Notes under the pieces: model-generated | What the model saw: only the letters and a program-made list of their open reading frames with translations | Database searches by the model: none | Told to the model about the DNA's origin: nothing | Position numbers and translations under genes: made by a program | Shown here: piece by piece, positions 1 through 8,482 of the stretch | Layout of the letters: each line of letters opens with the position of its first letter | Position numbering within the stretch: the stretch's first letter is position 1 | From: Faucicola osloensis_B | GTDB taxonomy: Bacteria > Pseudomonadota > Gammaproteobacteria > Pseudomonadales > Moraxellaceae | Length of the DNA: 64,000 bases | Reading direction: 5' to 3' | NCBI GenBank assembly: GCA_964211495.1 | Contig: CAXORL010000001.1 | Span: 434,001-498,000, forward strand

Positions 1-139
1 GGTATAGTATTGGCTGGTTATCCCTTATAATGCTTAATTTTTTATCCCAGATTTTTTGCAATGTGATATTGCCAATCAACCATCCTCGCCTTTAGGATCT
101 TGTCGTTAATCTTGCCGTTAGGATGAAGAAGTAGCCACC

Positions 140-934
140 ATGCCCATGTCAACCACCAAAATAGCCAATAGCGAGCGGCAGTTTGCGCAGGCTATTCATT
201 GCCAATCGTTTGTCAAACTGCCCCAATCACAGCAAGTCGTTTTGCAAGTCAAAGATGGCAGTATGCACTTTGGACAACGTCTGCTCTGGCAGAATGTCAA
301 TTTTTCGATTTTATCGGGTGAATTTGTGGCACTGCTCGGCGCCAACGGTACAGGCAAGACGACATTGCTGCGAAGTTTACTCAAACTTGTGCCACTATCC
401 AGTGGTTCAATCACGCTTGGCAAAGATATTCGAGTGGGCTATGTGCCTCAGCTCAAAGACTTTGCGCCAAAACTACCGATTCGGGGTAGGGACTTGGTGC
501 AGCTAGGGCTGGATGGGGAAAATTATCTGTTTGGTCTGTTTAGCCCGAAAAAAACCTTGGGCAGTTTTTGGCAGACGGCAAAACAAAAAAAATACTTGGT
601 GGATAAAGCCATTGCGGAAGTCGGCGGTGAGTCATTTTGTGATGCACCGCTTACCATGCTCTCGGGTGGTGAGCAGCAGCGCATGCGTATCGCCCAAGCC
701 TTGGTCGCTGAGCCTGATGTTTTGTTGATGGATGAGCCACTACTGAGCCTTGATGTGGCAAGTCAGTATGTGGTCAGTGATATTTTAGCCCATCGCAAAC
801 AGGCGCATCATACTGCGATTTTGATGATTAGCCATGAACTCGAACCGATTATACCTTTGGTAGATAAAGTGCTGCGCCTTGAAAATGCGACTGCCAACCT
901 CGGTGGTATCGACTTAATCAATCGATTTCGCTAA
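140..934 (+). CDS. znuC: Zinc ABC transporter ATP-binding protein ZnuC
   Basis: ATPase subunit of a high-affinity zinc (ZnuABC-type) importer on the cytoplasmic face of the inner membrane. Walker A GANGTGKTT is at residues 67-75, the ABC signature LSGGEQQR at about 174-181, and Walker B VLLMDEP follows. The 264-residue length is normal for the family. A second in-frame ATG at 146 is an equally plausible start, since no strong ribosome site distinguishes them. The permease gene follows 63 bases downstream. The binding protein ZnuA is not in the window and may lie to the left. Manganese specificity cannot be excluded from sequence alone. Confidence 0.85.
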   Translation: MPMSTTKIANSERQFAQAIHCQSFVKLPQSQQVVLQVKDGSMHFGQRLLWQNVNFSILSGEFVALLGANGTGKTTLLRSLLKLVPLSSGSITLGKDIRVGYVPQLKDFAPKLPIRGRDLVQLGLDGENYLFGLFSPKKTLGSFWQTAKQKKYLVDKAIAEVGGESFCDAPLTMLSGGEQQRMRIAQALVAEPDVLLMDEPLLSLDVASQYVVSDILAHRKQAHHTAILMISHELEPIIPLVDKVLRLENATANLGGIDLINRFR

Positions 935-950
935 TTTATTTGCTTCAATC

Positions 951-981
951 AAAAACAAGCCATCACGTTCGATGGTTTTTT
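951..981 (+). terminator. Weak terminator-like hairpin between znuC and znuB
   Basis: A 5-bp stem CCATC/GATGG (960-964 with 971-975) has a six-base loop, an A-rich left flank and six Ts at 976-981. It lies inside the znuC-znuB gap, so if it works it would reduce rather than end transcription into znuB. The stem is short, hence the low confidence. Confidence 0.3.
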
Positions 982-997
982 AACTTTTGGAATTCAC

Positions 998-1876
998 ATG
1001 CTGCTCACGACTTGGCTACATACCATCATCAATTTTGATAACTTTGCTGAGCTGTTGCCCTTGGTATCGGCGTCCATTGTGGCCGCAGTGTTGTTGGGTG
1101 TGATGGCGGGATTCATTGGACCGATGGTACAGGCACGGGATATGGCGTTTGCCGTGCATGGGACAGCAGAGCTGTCGTTTGCAGGGGCGGCGTGTGCTTT
1201 ATGGTTAGGGTCTTCAGTCACCCTAGGCGCCGTCATTGGGGCGGTGACGGCTGGCATGGTGCTGGGGGTCATGGGGATTGATGGCAAAAACCGCAACTCA
1301 GTGGTGGGTATTTTGTTGCCATTCGGGCTTGGGCTGGGGGTGTTGTTTTTATCCTTGTATCAAGGTCGCTCCTCCAATAAATTTGGCTTACTGACCGGAC
1401 AAATTGTTGCAATCACGCCCGCTGAATTGCAGTCGATGTTAGTGGTCGCGGTGATTGTACTGTCAATCATTGCCATATTTGGTCAGCGCATGTTATTTGC
1501 CGCAGTTGACCCGCAAGTTGCCCAAGCGCAGCATCTGAATTTAACATTTTTATCCTTGCTGTTTATGTTTGCACTGAGTCTTGTGGTGGCGGTAAGTGTG
1601 CAGTTTGTCGGTGCCTTGCTGCTATTATCGTTACTCATCACGCCTGCGGCAGCGGCGAGTCAAGTGACGGCTAGACCCATCTATGTCTATTTGTTATCCA
1701 TGCTGTTTGCCATCATCGCTGGGGTCGGCGGGATATTACTATCGTTAGGACCTGGGCTGCCGATTTCACCTTATATCACGACCATTTCATTTGTGATTTA
1801 TTTAAGCTGCTGGGGAATTGGCTACCTACGAAAAAAAGCAGGGTGGAACAAACGCCTAGCCGCAAACTTTTCTTAA
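998..1876 (+). CDS. znuB: Zinc ABC transporter permease ZnuB
   Basis: Integral membrane subunit of the ABC-3 family that forms the zinc channel together with ZnuC. The 292 residues are strongly hydrophobic, with about eight predicted membrane segments. The typical ABC-3 block (QFVGALLLLSLLITPAAAA) appears near residues 205-225. The C-terminus is short and basic (RKKAGWNKR), fitting a cytoplasmic tail. It starts at ATG 998, shortly after a weak hairpin, and is probably co-transcribed with znuC. The distinction from manganese or iron ABC-3 permeases rests on overall similarity and is not certain. Confidence 0.85.
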   Translation: MLLTTWLHTIINFDNFAELLPLVSASIVAAVLLGVMAGFIGPMVQARDMAFAVHGTAELSFAGAACALWLGSSVTLGAVIGAVTAGMVLGVMGIDGKNRNSVVGILLPFGLGLGVLFLSLYQGRSSNKFGLLTGQIVAITPAELQSMLVVAVIVLSIIAIFGQRMLFAAVDPQVAQAQHLNLTFLSLLFMFALSLVVAVSVQFVGALLLLSLLITPAAAASQVTARPIYVYLLSMLFAIIAGVGGILLSLGPGLPISPYITTISFVIYLSCWGIGYLRKKAGWNKRLAANFS

Positions 1877-1888
1877 TCAACAGGCTAT

Positions 1889-1919
1889 AAAAAAAGCGCA
1901 AATGGTATCAATTTGCGCT
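1889..1919. terminator. Bidirectional terminator between znuB and mnmA
   Basis: A 9-bp stem AGCGCAAAT/ATTTGCGCT (1895-1903 with 1911-1919) with a 7-base loop separates the convergent znuB and mnmA genes. The A-run on the left supplies the U-tract for minus-strand mnmA transcripts. The plus-strand tail (GTTTGTG) is poorer. Confidence 0.75.
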
Positions 1920-1945
1920 GTTTGTGTCTTGATGTGTATTAAACT

Positions 1946-3121
1946 TTAAACTTCAGCTAGGCTAGTAGGGGCATCGATGGTTTGAATCACGCCACCGCCT
2001 AAACAGATGTCATCTTGATAAAACACACAAGACTGACCCGGTGTCACCGCACGCTGTGGCTCGTCAAACACCACTTTTATGGTGTCACCCATTTCATCAA
2101 GGGCAAAAACTGTACAGGCTTGATCGGGCTGACGATAGCGCGTTTTGGCGGTGCAGCGATAACCTTGGGTAGTAAATAGTTGGGTGGGTGCATCAACCAC
2201 CCAGTCAAGTTTATAAGCGGTCAATTCGGTGGATTGTAACATCGGATGGTCATGCCCTTGACCGACAATCAGGCGATTATTATCCAAGTCTTTGTGCAAC
2301 ACAAACCAAGGCGCCTCATCTCTATCTTTGACCCCACCAATACCAATACCGCCACGTTGACCGAGTGTGTAATACATTAAGCCATCATGGGTGCCGATTT
2401 TTTTGCCATCATCGGTATAGATATCGCCTTTTTGAGCGGGCAAATACTGCTGTAAAAAGTCTTTAAAGCGTCGCTCGCCAATAAAGCAAATACCCGTAGA
2501 GTCTTTTTTCTTCGCTGTCGCTAAATCGTATTGCTCGGCAATACGGCGTACTTCAGGTTTTTCTAATTCACCCACAGGGAACAAGGTTTTGGCGATTTTA
2601 TCACCTGCCACCGCGTGCAGAAAATAGCTTTGGTCTTTATTGTTATCAAGTCCGCGCAGTAGTGGCGCTTTGCCATTTTCATCGCTAAAACCGCGGCGCG
2701 CATAGTGACCGGTGGCAATGTAATCCGCGCCCAAAGTTAACGCATAATCCAAAAAGGCTTTAAACTTGACTTCTTTATTGCATAAAATATCAGGGTTTGG
2801 GGTGCGACCGGCGCTATATTCCGCCAAAAAATGCTCAAATACGCGATCCCAATATTCCATGGCAAAGTTGGCAGTATGCAGTTTAATACCGATTTTATCA
2901 GCGACCGCTTGCGCATCGGCAAGGTCAGTCATGGCGGTACAATACTCGGTACCGTCATCTTCTTCCCAGTTTTTCATAAACAAGCCTTCAACATCAAAGC
3001 CCGCTTGTTTGAGCAAAACGGCGGTGACAGAAGAATCAACGCCCCCTGACATTCCCACAATGACGCGGGTTTGGGCAGGGTTGGCAATATCAGATAAATT
3101 AACAGCAGTTGAATAAGTCAT
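1946..3121 (-). CDS. mnmA: tRNA-specific 2-thiouridylase MnmA
   Basis: Makes 2-thiouridine at wobble position U34 of tRNA Lys, Glu and Gln, taking sulfur from the Tus relay. The PP-loop GMSGGVDSS (residues 23-31) activates the uridine with ATP. The catalytic cysteines are C114 (NPDILCNKEVKF) and C212 (TGICFIGERRF). The start is taken at ATG 3121 (391 residues). The reading frame also opens at TTG 3139, but that adds only six residues and has no better ribosome site. A TATAAT box on the minus strand at 3147-3152 lies about 25 bases upstream, so either the leader is very short or transcription starts elsewhere. Confidence 0.95.
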   Translation of the reverse strand: MTYSTAVNLSDIANPAQTRVIVGMSGGVDSSVTAVLLKQAGFDVEGLFMKNWEEDDGTEYCTAMTDLADAQAVADKIGIKLHTANFAMEYWDRVFEHFLAEYSAGRTPNPDILCNKEVKFKAFLDYALTLGADYIATGHYARRGFSDENGKAPLLRGLDNNKDQSYFLHAVAGDKIAKTLFPVGELEKPEVRRIAEQYDLATAKKKDSTGICFIGERRFKDFLQQYLPAQKGDIYTDDGKKIGTHDGLMYYTLGQRGGIGIGGVKDRDEAPWFVLHKDLDNNRLIVGQGHDHPMLQSTELTAYKLDWVVDAPTQLFTTQGYRCTAKTRYRQPDQACTVFALDEMGDTIKVVFDEPQRAVTPGQSCVFYQDDICLGGGVIQTIDAPTSLAEV

Positions 3122-3219
3122 AATTTTTAAAAGTGCCAAAAGGGTTATTATAGCAAATTTATTGCTTGTTAAAAATCAATAAACCTGCCACAATACCGCT
3201 ATCGGATGAGCCGATATCG

Positions 3220-3255
3220 AAAAAACCCAACTTATTCTCGTAAGTTGGGTTTTTT
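3220..3255. terminator. Strong bidirectional terminator with no obvious gene
   Basis: A perfect 15-bp stem (3220-3234 with 3241-3255) closes on the loop TTCTCG. The core is CCCAACTTA/TAAGTTGGG, with A6 on one side and T6 on the other, so it can act in both directions. It sits between two divergent genes (mnmA leftward, the phosphoesterase rightward), so neither annotated gene needs it. A smaller hairpin, ATCGG/CCGAT, lies just to the left (3201-3215). Confidence 0.8.
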
Positions 3256-3392
3256 AATGCGCAAATTATATTAATTGATTTTTTCAAATTCACTGATTGG
3301 CTTTAATAGATAAAGAATAGATAAAGCAACATTGTAAATTCACAAACATTCTTTATATAACCTTTACTTATGATAAAAAATTTGGGGCTGGT

Positions 3393-4505
3393 ATGCGTTG
3401 GATATTTCTAACCGTCATTGTATTGTTGTTTGAATTGTTTACTTATGGGGCGGGGCGGGGGCTGCAGTGGTGGGCAGGGTCTTGGTTGTCAGATCGGTCT
3501 TCTCGCTATTTGATGATTAGTCTATTTGTGATGAGTAATGCGCTATTGGTATTTGGCATCGCACGCTTGACGAGCTTTGGGCTCAAGCTGTCTATGACTT
3601 GGCTGACTATTTTGTGGTTTGTCATTATGTCGATGGTGGCGGTGGGCATTATCAATCTGCTGTTGATGAAAGTTGCCCCGCAATTTTTTAATTCCGTGAG
3701 TTATCAAGTCTACGGGGAACGCATTTTGTTGCCGCTCGCGTTTTTTGGCATGGTGTTGATGGGTATTTATAATGCTTATACACCCACCATTCGTCATATC
3801 ACCTTGATTGCCAACCAGCCACTTGCCAAACCGATTCGGATTGGGATGGTTTCAGACTTGCATTTGGGTCTAATGGTCGGTGAGCGGCAAATTAATCAAT
3901 TAACCGAGATGGTAAAAGCACAGAACGTGCAACTGCTGTTGATGCCTGGCGATATTATGGATGATAATGTTGACTATTATACCTCGCAAAATATGCAGCC
4001 AGCGCTGCAGCAACTAGCAAGCGCAGTGCCAATGGGCGCGTATGCCACGCTAGGCAATCATGACATGTATGGGCATGAAGGCGAGATTCGTGATGCGATC
4101 CAAAAAGCCAATATCACCTTATTGGCAGATGACAAAGTGTTGGTTGATAACCAGCTTTGGTTGGTAGGACGACTGGATAATCATGCCACTTATCGTAAAG
4201 CGACCAAGGATTTAATGCCGTCAAACACGGATAAGCCGATTATTTTACTTGACCACGAGCCCAATGAGATTGAACAAAACGTACAATTACCGATTGATTT
4301 GCAAGTGTCGGGACATACCCATAATGGGCAAATATTTCCTGCCAATTTCATTGTCAAATTCTTAAATCGTTTGGGTTACGGCTATGAGCGTATCAACAAT
4401 ACCGATGTGATTGTAAGCTCGGGGTATGGTTTTTGGGGTGTGCCGTTTCGGCTGGGCTCGCAAGCGGAGCTTTGGGTGATTGATTTAGTCGGTAAAAAAT
4501 CCTAA
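3393..4505 (+). CDS. Membrane-anchored calcineurin-like metallophosphoesterase
   Basis: The N-terminal ~135 residues carry about four hydrophobic segments. A complete binuclear metallophosphoesterase domain follows. Metal-ligand motifs are D155-x-H157 (SDLHLG), D187 (GDIMDD), N222-H223-D224 (GNHD) and H308-x-H310 (GHTHNGQ). The architecture is that of the YkuE/YaeI group, in which some members hydrolyse UDP-2,3-diacylglucosamine or other phosphodiesters. The substrate here is unknown. It stands alone, preceded by the orphan terminator and followed by a convergent TetR gene. The catalytic set is intact, so it should be active. Confidence 0.8.
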   Translation: MRWIFLTVIVLLFELFTYGAGRGLQWWAGSWLSDRSSRYLMISLFVMSNALLVFGIARLTSFGLKLSMTWLTILWFVIMSMVAVGIINLLLMKVAPQFFNSVSYQVYGERILLPLAFFGMVLMGIYNAYTPTIRHITLIANQPLAKPIRIGMVSDLHLGLMVGERQINQLTEMVKAQNVQLLLMPGDIMDDNVDYYTSQNMQPALQQLASAVPMGAYATLGNHDMYGHEGEIRDAIQKANITLLADDKVLVDNQLWLVGRLDNHATYRKATKDLMPSNTDKPIILLDHEPNEIEQNVQLPIDLQVSGHTHNGQIFPANFIVKFLNRLGYGYERINNTDVIVSSGYGFWGVPFRLGSQAELWVIDLVGKKS

Positions 4506-4593
4506 ACAGGACTTTAGCGCTTAAAACTGGCCGCTAATGAGGACATCGAGGCTACTGCGGATTATAATGATGAGAAATTATTGCTATGAGAGA

Positions 4594-5151
4594 TTACTGT
4601 ATAGACACTGTCTGCATCATCAGTTGTATATTGCTACGAATATCCTCGAGTGACATTTGCTGGTCTTGCTGCAGGCAGTAACTTAAATTATTTAATATAA
4701 TCCCTGCATACGTATGCCCTTGAAACTCCAAGTCGCCTGGGCGTCCATGACGCTTGGCATGCTCAATATAATTTTGTTTGATTAACCCATACATGTCATC
4801 ATATAAATGGATATTGGGGGTTTTGATTTGCCAAAAAGCCAGTATGCGTTGTTTTTGCGCGTGAATAAACGCCCAAAATTGTTCCAAACACCTTAATAAA
4901 TTCTCTTGACTGGCGACACTAAAGCGTTCGGTTAAAAACTTCTCATACACTTGGCGAAAATTACTCACCATTTTCTCTGCCAATGCCTCTTTACTGGCGT
5001 AATGACGATAAAAGGTTGAGCGATTAATCGCTGCAGTATCTAAAATATCTTGGACCGTGATGGCGCGGTAAGGTTTCTGCTGCAGTAATGCCAGAAAAGC
5101 TTGCTCGATATGTTGTTCAGTCTTAATGACCCGTAAATCATTTTCGTTCAT
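4594..5151 (-). CDS. TetR/AcrR-family regulator divergent from emrAB
   Basis: A 185-residue one-component regulator. The N-terminal TetR helix-turn-helix (ITVQDILDTAAINRSTFYRHYASKEAL) lies at about residues 29-55. The C-terminal ligand domain has no recognisable specificity. Divergent placement next to the emrA-emrB pump (start to start 296 bases) strongly suggests it represses the pump and itself. No clean operator palindrome is visible in the shared spacer, so the binding site is not assigned. Confidence 0.85.
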   Translation of the reverse strand: MNENDLRVIKTEQHIEQAFLALLQQKPYRAITVQDILDTAAINRSTFYRHYASKEALAEKMVSNFRQVYEKFLTERFSVASQENLLRCLEQFWAFIHAQKQRILAFWQIKTPNIHLYDDMYGLIKQNYIEHAKRHGRPGDLEFQGHTYAGIILNNLSYCLQQDQQMSLEDIRSNIQLMMQTVSIQ

Positions 5152-5301
5152 CGCTTTTTGGTATCCTTACGCTCTTTATCTTACGCTTTATGTCTTACCC
5201 TTTAAATTTTAGCAATCGCAGGAATTGCACAAAATTTTTACAATAAACAACATTATGTACCTAACTGTATTCTTATGCAACATTTATGTTTTATTTGATG
5301 C

Positions 5302-5330
5302 TTGATGGCTGTTTAGGATAGTTTTATATT
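5302..5330 (+). promoter_or_regulatory. Predicted sigma-70 promoter of emrAB
   Basis: TTGATG (5302-5307) and TATATT (5325-5330) are separated by exactly 17 bases. Transcription from here would begin near 5337 and leave a leader of about 110 bases ahead of emrA, containing the hairpin at 5381-5409. Confidence 0.55.
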
Positions 5331-5380
5331 GCCACCCATTAAACATATCAAATTACATAATCCAGCATATTGTCTAGGAT

Positions 5381-5409
5381 AAATCCGTCTGCTAGCCGTC
5401 GGATTTTTT
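5381..5409 (+). terminator. Terminator-like hairpin in the emrA leader (possible attenuator)
   Basis: A 7-bp stem AAATCCG/CGGATTT (5381-5387 with 5400-5406) encloses a 12-base loop, and the T-run 5404-5409 follows. It lies downstream of the predicted promoter and 38 bases before the emrA ATG. Read-through would therefore be required for pump expression from that promoter. An alternative GGAT/ATCC pairing overlaps its left arm. Confidence 0.45.
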
Positions 5410-5447
5410 AGATTTTGCCACTCAAGTTTAGCGATAAGGACGAAAAA

Positions 5448-6743
5448 ATGGCTGAAACCATGCCGACTGGGGTTGATGATAGCCCCGAACCCGCACCGAC
5501 ACCTACGCATAGCACAACCCAACTACCTGCCAAATCCAAACGTAAAAAAAACCTATGGGTATTTACCTTGATTGTTTTAGCCATTGCTGCGGTGACGTTA
5601 TGGTTATACGTTACCCAATGGCGCTATCAAGTCAGTACCGAAGACGCCTATGTGAGCGGCAACCAAGTACAAATCAACGCGCAAATATCGGGGACGGTGA
5701 CAGCAATTGGGGTCAATGACACAGATATGGTCAAAGCCGGGCAAACTTTGGTGGCGTTAGACCAGGCGGATAATAACTTAGCCCTTGAGACTGCCAAGGC
5801 ACAATTACGTACCGCAATCAGACAGTACAAAACCCAAACCGCAACCATTCAACAAGCTGATGTCAATATCTCGCAAGCGCAAACTGCGATGAATGAAGTG
5901 CAATCGCAAATTGAATCTGCCAAAATTGCGCTGCTTGCGGCACAATCTGACTATCAACGCCGCGCTGCTTTGATGGCAAGTCAAGCGGTATCGCAAGAAG
6001 AAGTCCAGCATGCTGCCGACACTGTCAAAAAAGCCCAAGCCCAGCTCGATGCGGCAGTTGCCAAGCAAGCCACCGCTCGCTCTGCGGTTGTGAATGCGCA
6101 AGCGCAGCGCAATGTGACAATCGCCAATTTGGGTAAAAATGATGTACTGTCACAACCTGCGGTGCAAACCGCGATAGCGAATATCCAAACCGCTTGGCTC
6201 AATCTCAACCGTACCCAGATCGTAGCACCCATCGATGGGCAAATTGCCAAACGCGGTGTGCAATTAGGTCAAAAAATCAGCGCAGGCACGCCTTTGATGG
6301 TGATTGTGCCGCTACATGATTTGTGGGTCGATGCCAATTTTAAAGAAAGCCAAATTAAAGACATTCACCTAGGTCAAGCGGTGAATTTAACATCAGATAT
6401 CTATGGTAAAGAGGTTGTTTATCATGGCAAGGTGATTGGCTTGTCAGCAGGGACGGGCAGTGCGTTCTCGGTTTTGCCTGCCCAAAACGCCACGGGTAAC
6501 TGGATTAAAGTCACCCAGCGTCTGCCTGTACGAATTGCACTCGATAGCAAAGAGTTGCAACAGCATCCGCTACGCGTGGGGCTAAGTATGCATGCCGAGC
6601 TTGATAGCCGAGACCAACAAGGCAAACCGCAGGTAGCTACCGCGACCGCTAGCAACAAACCGGTTGCGCAGTTGCAGCCGCAAGTCGATATGTCAGGCGC
6701 GACCAAAATTATCCAACAAATCATCCAGCAAAACCAATCATGA
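5448..6743 (+). CDS. emrA: EmrA-type membrane fusion protein of a multidrug pump
   Basis: Periplasmic adaptor (HlyD/EmrA family) linking the EmrB transporter to an outer-membrane channel. One membrane anchor is at about residues 35-57. It is followed by the split lipoyl-like domain (AQISGTVTAIGVNDTDMVKA), a long alanine/glutamine-rich coiled coil and a beta-barrel (APIDGQIAKRGVQLGQ). The frame opens at TTG 5415, but AAGGA at 5436-5440 places the start at ATG 5448 (431 residues). emrB follows after 8 bases. No tolC homologue is in the window. The tail after residue 385 is Gln/Ala-rich. Confidence 0.9.
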   Translation: MAETMPTGVDDSPEPAPTPTHSTTQLPAKSKRKKNLWVFTLIVLAIAAVTLWLYVTQWRYQVSTEDAYVSGNQVQINAQISGTVTAIGVNDTDMVKAGQTLVALDQADNNLALETAKAQLRTAIRQYKTQTATIQQADVNISQAQTAMNEVQSQIESAKIALLAAQSDYQRRAALMASQAVSQEEVQHAADTVKKAQAQLDAAVAKQATARSAVVNAQAQRNVTIANLGKNDVLSQPAVQTAIANIQTAWLNLNRTQIVAPIDGQIAKRGVQLGQKISAGTPLMVIVPLHDLWVDANFKESQIKDIHLGQAVNLTSDIYGKEVVYHGKVIGLSAGTGSAFSVLPAQNATGNWIKVTQRLPVRIALDSKELQQHPLRVGLSMHAELDSRDQQGKPQVATATASNKPVAQLQPQVDMSGATKIIQQIIQQNQS

Positions 6744-6751
6744 GGTGAAAA

Positions 6752-8329
6752 ATGGCGGAAGCAATTTCACCCACTATGGATACCAAGCAGCCAGCGACTG
6801 ATAGTCGAGCCTATAGTCAGTTAAATCAACCCGCGCCTTTATCAGGGATGCCGCTTGCGATTGTGACATTTGCGCTATCGATGGCGGTGTTTATGATGGT
6901 GCTTGATTCGACCATTGCCAATGTGGCATTACCGACCATCGCAGGAGATTTGGGTGCGGCGACCTCGCAAGGTACATGGGTGATTACCATGTTTGCCGTT
7001 TCCAACGCGATATCTATTCCACTCACAGGGTGGTTGGCTCGTCAGTATGGCTCGGTCAAAGTGTTTTTGGTGTCGGCAAGTTTATTTGTGTTTTGTTCAT
7101 GGCTATGTGGGGTGTCACATAGTTTGACGATGCTGATTATTGCTAGGGTGGCGCAAGGCGCAGTGGCAGGCCCGATGATTCCACTGGCACAAAGTCTATT
7201 ATTGCAGTCTTTTGCGCTTGAAAAACGGGCGATGGCGCTTGGATTATTTGCTATGGTGGTGGTCACCGCGCCGATATTAGGTCCGATTTTGGGTGGCTAT
7301 ATCTGCGATAATTATCACTGGGGCTGGATATTTTTTATCAATATTCCGATTGGCATTGTCGCCATCATTTTGGCATGGCAACAACTTAAAAACCGCGAAA
7401 CGCCTGTCATAAAGACTGATATTGATAAAGTAGGCCTTGGTTTGATGATTGTCGGGGTGGGTGCACTGCAGTTTTTCTTGGATCGTGGGCGCGAGCTCGA
7501 TTGGTTTGCTTCCCCTGAAATCATTGCTTTAGCCATCATTAGCGTTTTATGTTTGAGTTATTTGATAATTTGGGAGCGCGGTGAGGAACATCCGATTATT
7601 GATTTGTCGATTTTTCAAGACCGCAATTTTACCATTGGCACATTGGTGATTAGCTTGGCATTTTTGCTATATATGGGCGCCATTGTGCTATTGCCCGTCA
7701 TGCTGCAGCAAACCATGGGCTATACCGCAGTTTGGGCTGGGTTGGCAGCGGCACCGATTGGTATTTTCCCGGTATTGTTGACGCCTTTAATCGGTAAATA
7801 CGCGCGAAACATCGATATGCGCATATTGGTGACGTTAAGTTTTTTAATTTATTGTGCCACCTTTGTATGGCGCAGTGATTTTAATCCGCAAATGACGTTT
7901 TGGGATGTGTTTTGGCCGCAGTTTATCCAAGGACTGGGGACCGCTATGTTTTTTATGCCCTTAACTACCATTGCGCTCTCCAATATTTCGCATGATAAAA
8001 TGGCGGCAGCGACGGGGATTTTTACCTTTGTGAGAACCTTGGCGGGCGGGATTGGTGCTTCAATGGTGATGACTGTTTGGGAAAGACGCAGCAATCATGC
8101 GCATACTTATTTGACTGAAAGTATCACCCAAAATTCCAATTTTGATGCGTGGTCAAAAAGCCTGCAAGCGTCTGGCATGAGTTATGAGCAAACGCTGGCA
8201 CTGATTAACCAAAATATTAACCAACAGGCGCTGATTATTGGCTCGAATGAGGTCTTTTATGTGTTTGGCTTGGTGTTCTTATTATTGATTGGTATGATTT
8301 GGCTTGCCAAACCGCCGTTTCACCATTAA
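6752..8329 (+). CDS. emrB: EmrB-type MFS drug:proton antiporter (DHA2)
   Basis: Inner-membrane exporter of the 14-segment DHA2 major facilitator family, 525 residues. The family's motif in the first membrane helix (MVLDSTIANVALPTIAGDLG) is present. GWLARQYG matches the loop 2-3 region, and motif C-like glycine/proline residues (TAPILGPILGGYI) sit in helix 5. An AGGTGA ribosome site lies 6 bases before ATG 6752, directly after emrA, so the two form an operon. Substrates are probably hydrophobic drugs or fatty acids, as for E. coli EmrB, but cannot be read from sequence. Confidence 0.9.
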   Translation: MAEAISPTMDTKQPATDSRAYSQLNQPAPLSGMPLAIVTFALSMAVFMMVLDSTIANVALPTIAGDLGAATSQGTWVITMFAVSNAISIPLTGWLARQYGSVKVFLVSASLFVFCSWLCGVSHSLTMLIIARVAQGAVAGPMIPLAQSLLLQSFALEKRAMALGLFAMVVVTAPILGPILGGYICDNYHWGWIFFINIPIGIVAIILAWQQLKNRETPVIKTDIDKVGLGLMIVGVGALQFFLDRGRELDWFASPEIIALAIISVLCLSYLIIWERGEEHPIIDLSIFQDRNFTIGTLVISLAFLLYMGAIVLLPVMLQQTMGYTAVWAGLAAAPIGIFPVLLTPLIGKYARNIDMRILVTLSFLIYCATFVWRSDFNPQMTFWDVFWPQFIQGLGTAMFFMPLTTIALSNISHDKMAAATGIFTFVRTLAGGIGASMVMTVWERRSNHAHTYLTESITQNSNFDAWSKSLQASGMSYEQTLALINQNINQQALIIGSNEVFYVFGLVFLLLIGMIWLAKPPFHH

Positions 8330-8482
8330 AAATAAGGGTTTAAGCTACTGTGCTCAAATTAACGCTGATAAAATGTTACTATCGTCAAGTACATAGATAA
8401 CTTTGGTTACAAAATATAATTTAACCGTAATTTTATAATTCGACTTATAATAATCCATCTTATCAAATTGCGTCGTTAATTT

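Noticed and set aside
1..139. Possible Zur operator upstream of znuC
   Set aside because: No palindrome resembling the known AT-rich Zur box is present in the 139 bases available; only loose direct repeats (CTTGTCGTTA, CTTGCCGTTA).
5805..6250. Antisense frames within emrA
   Set aside because: Rich in Arg/Cys/Leu with no family resemblance; shadows of the alanine-rich coiled-coil coding region.
8411..8451. Three TATAAT boxes before kup
   Set aside because: None has an acceptable -35 at 16-18 bases; too ambiguous to annotate as a promoter in an AT-rich stretch.
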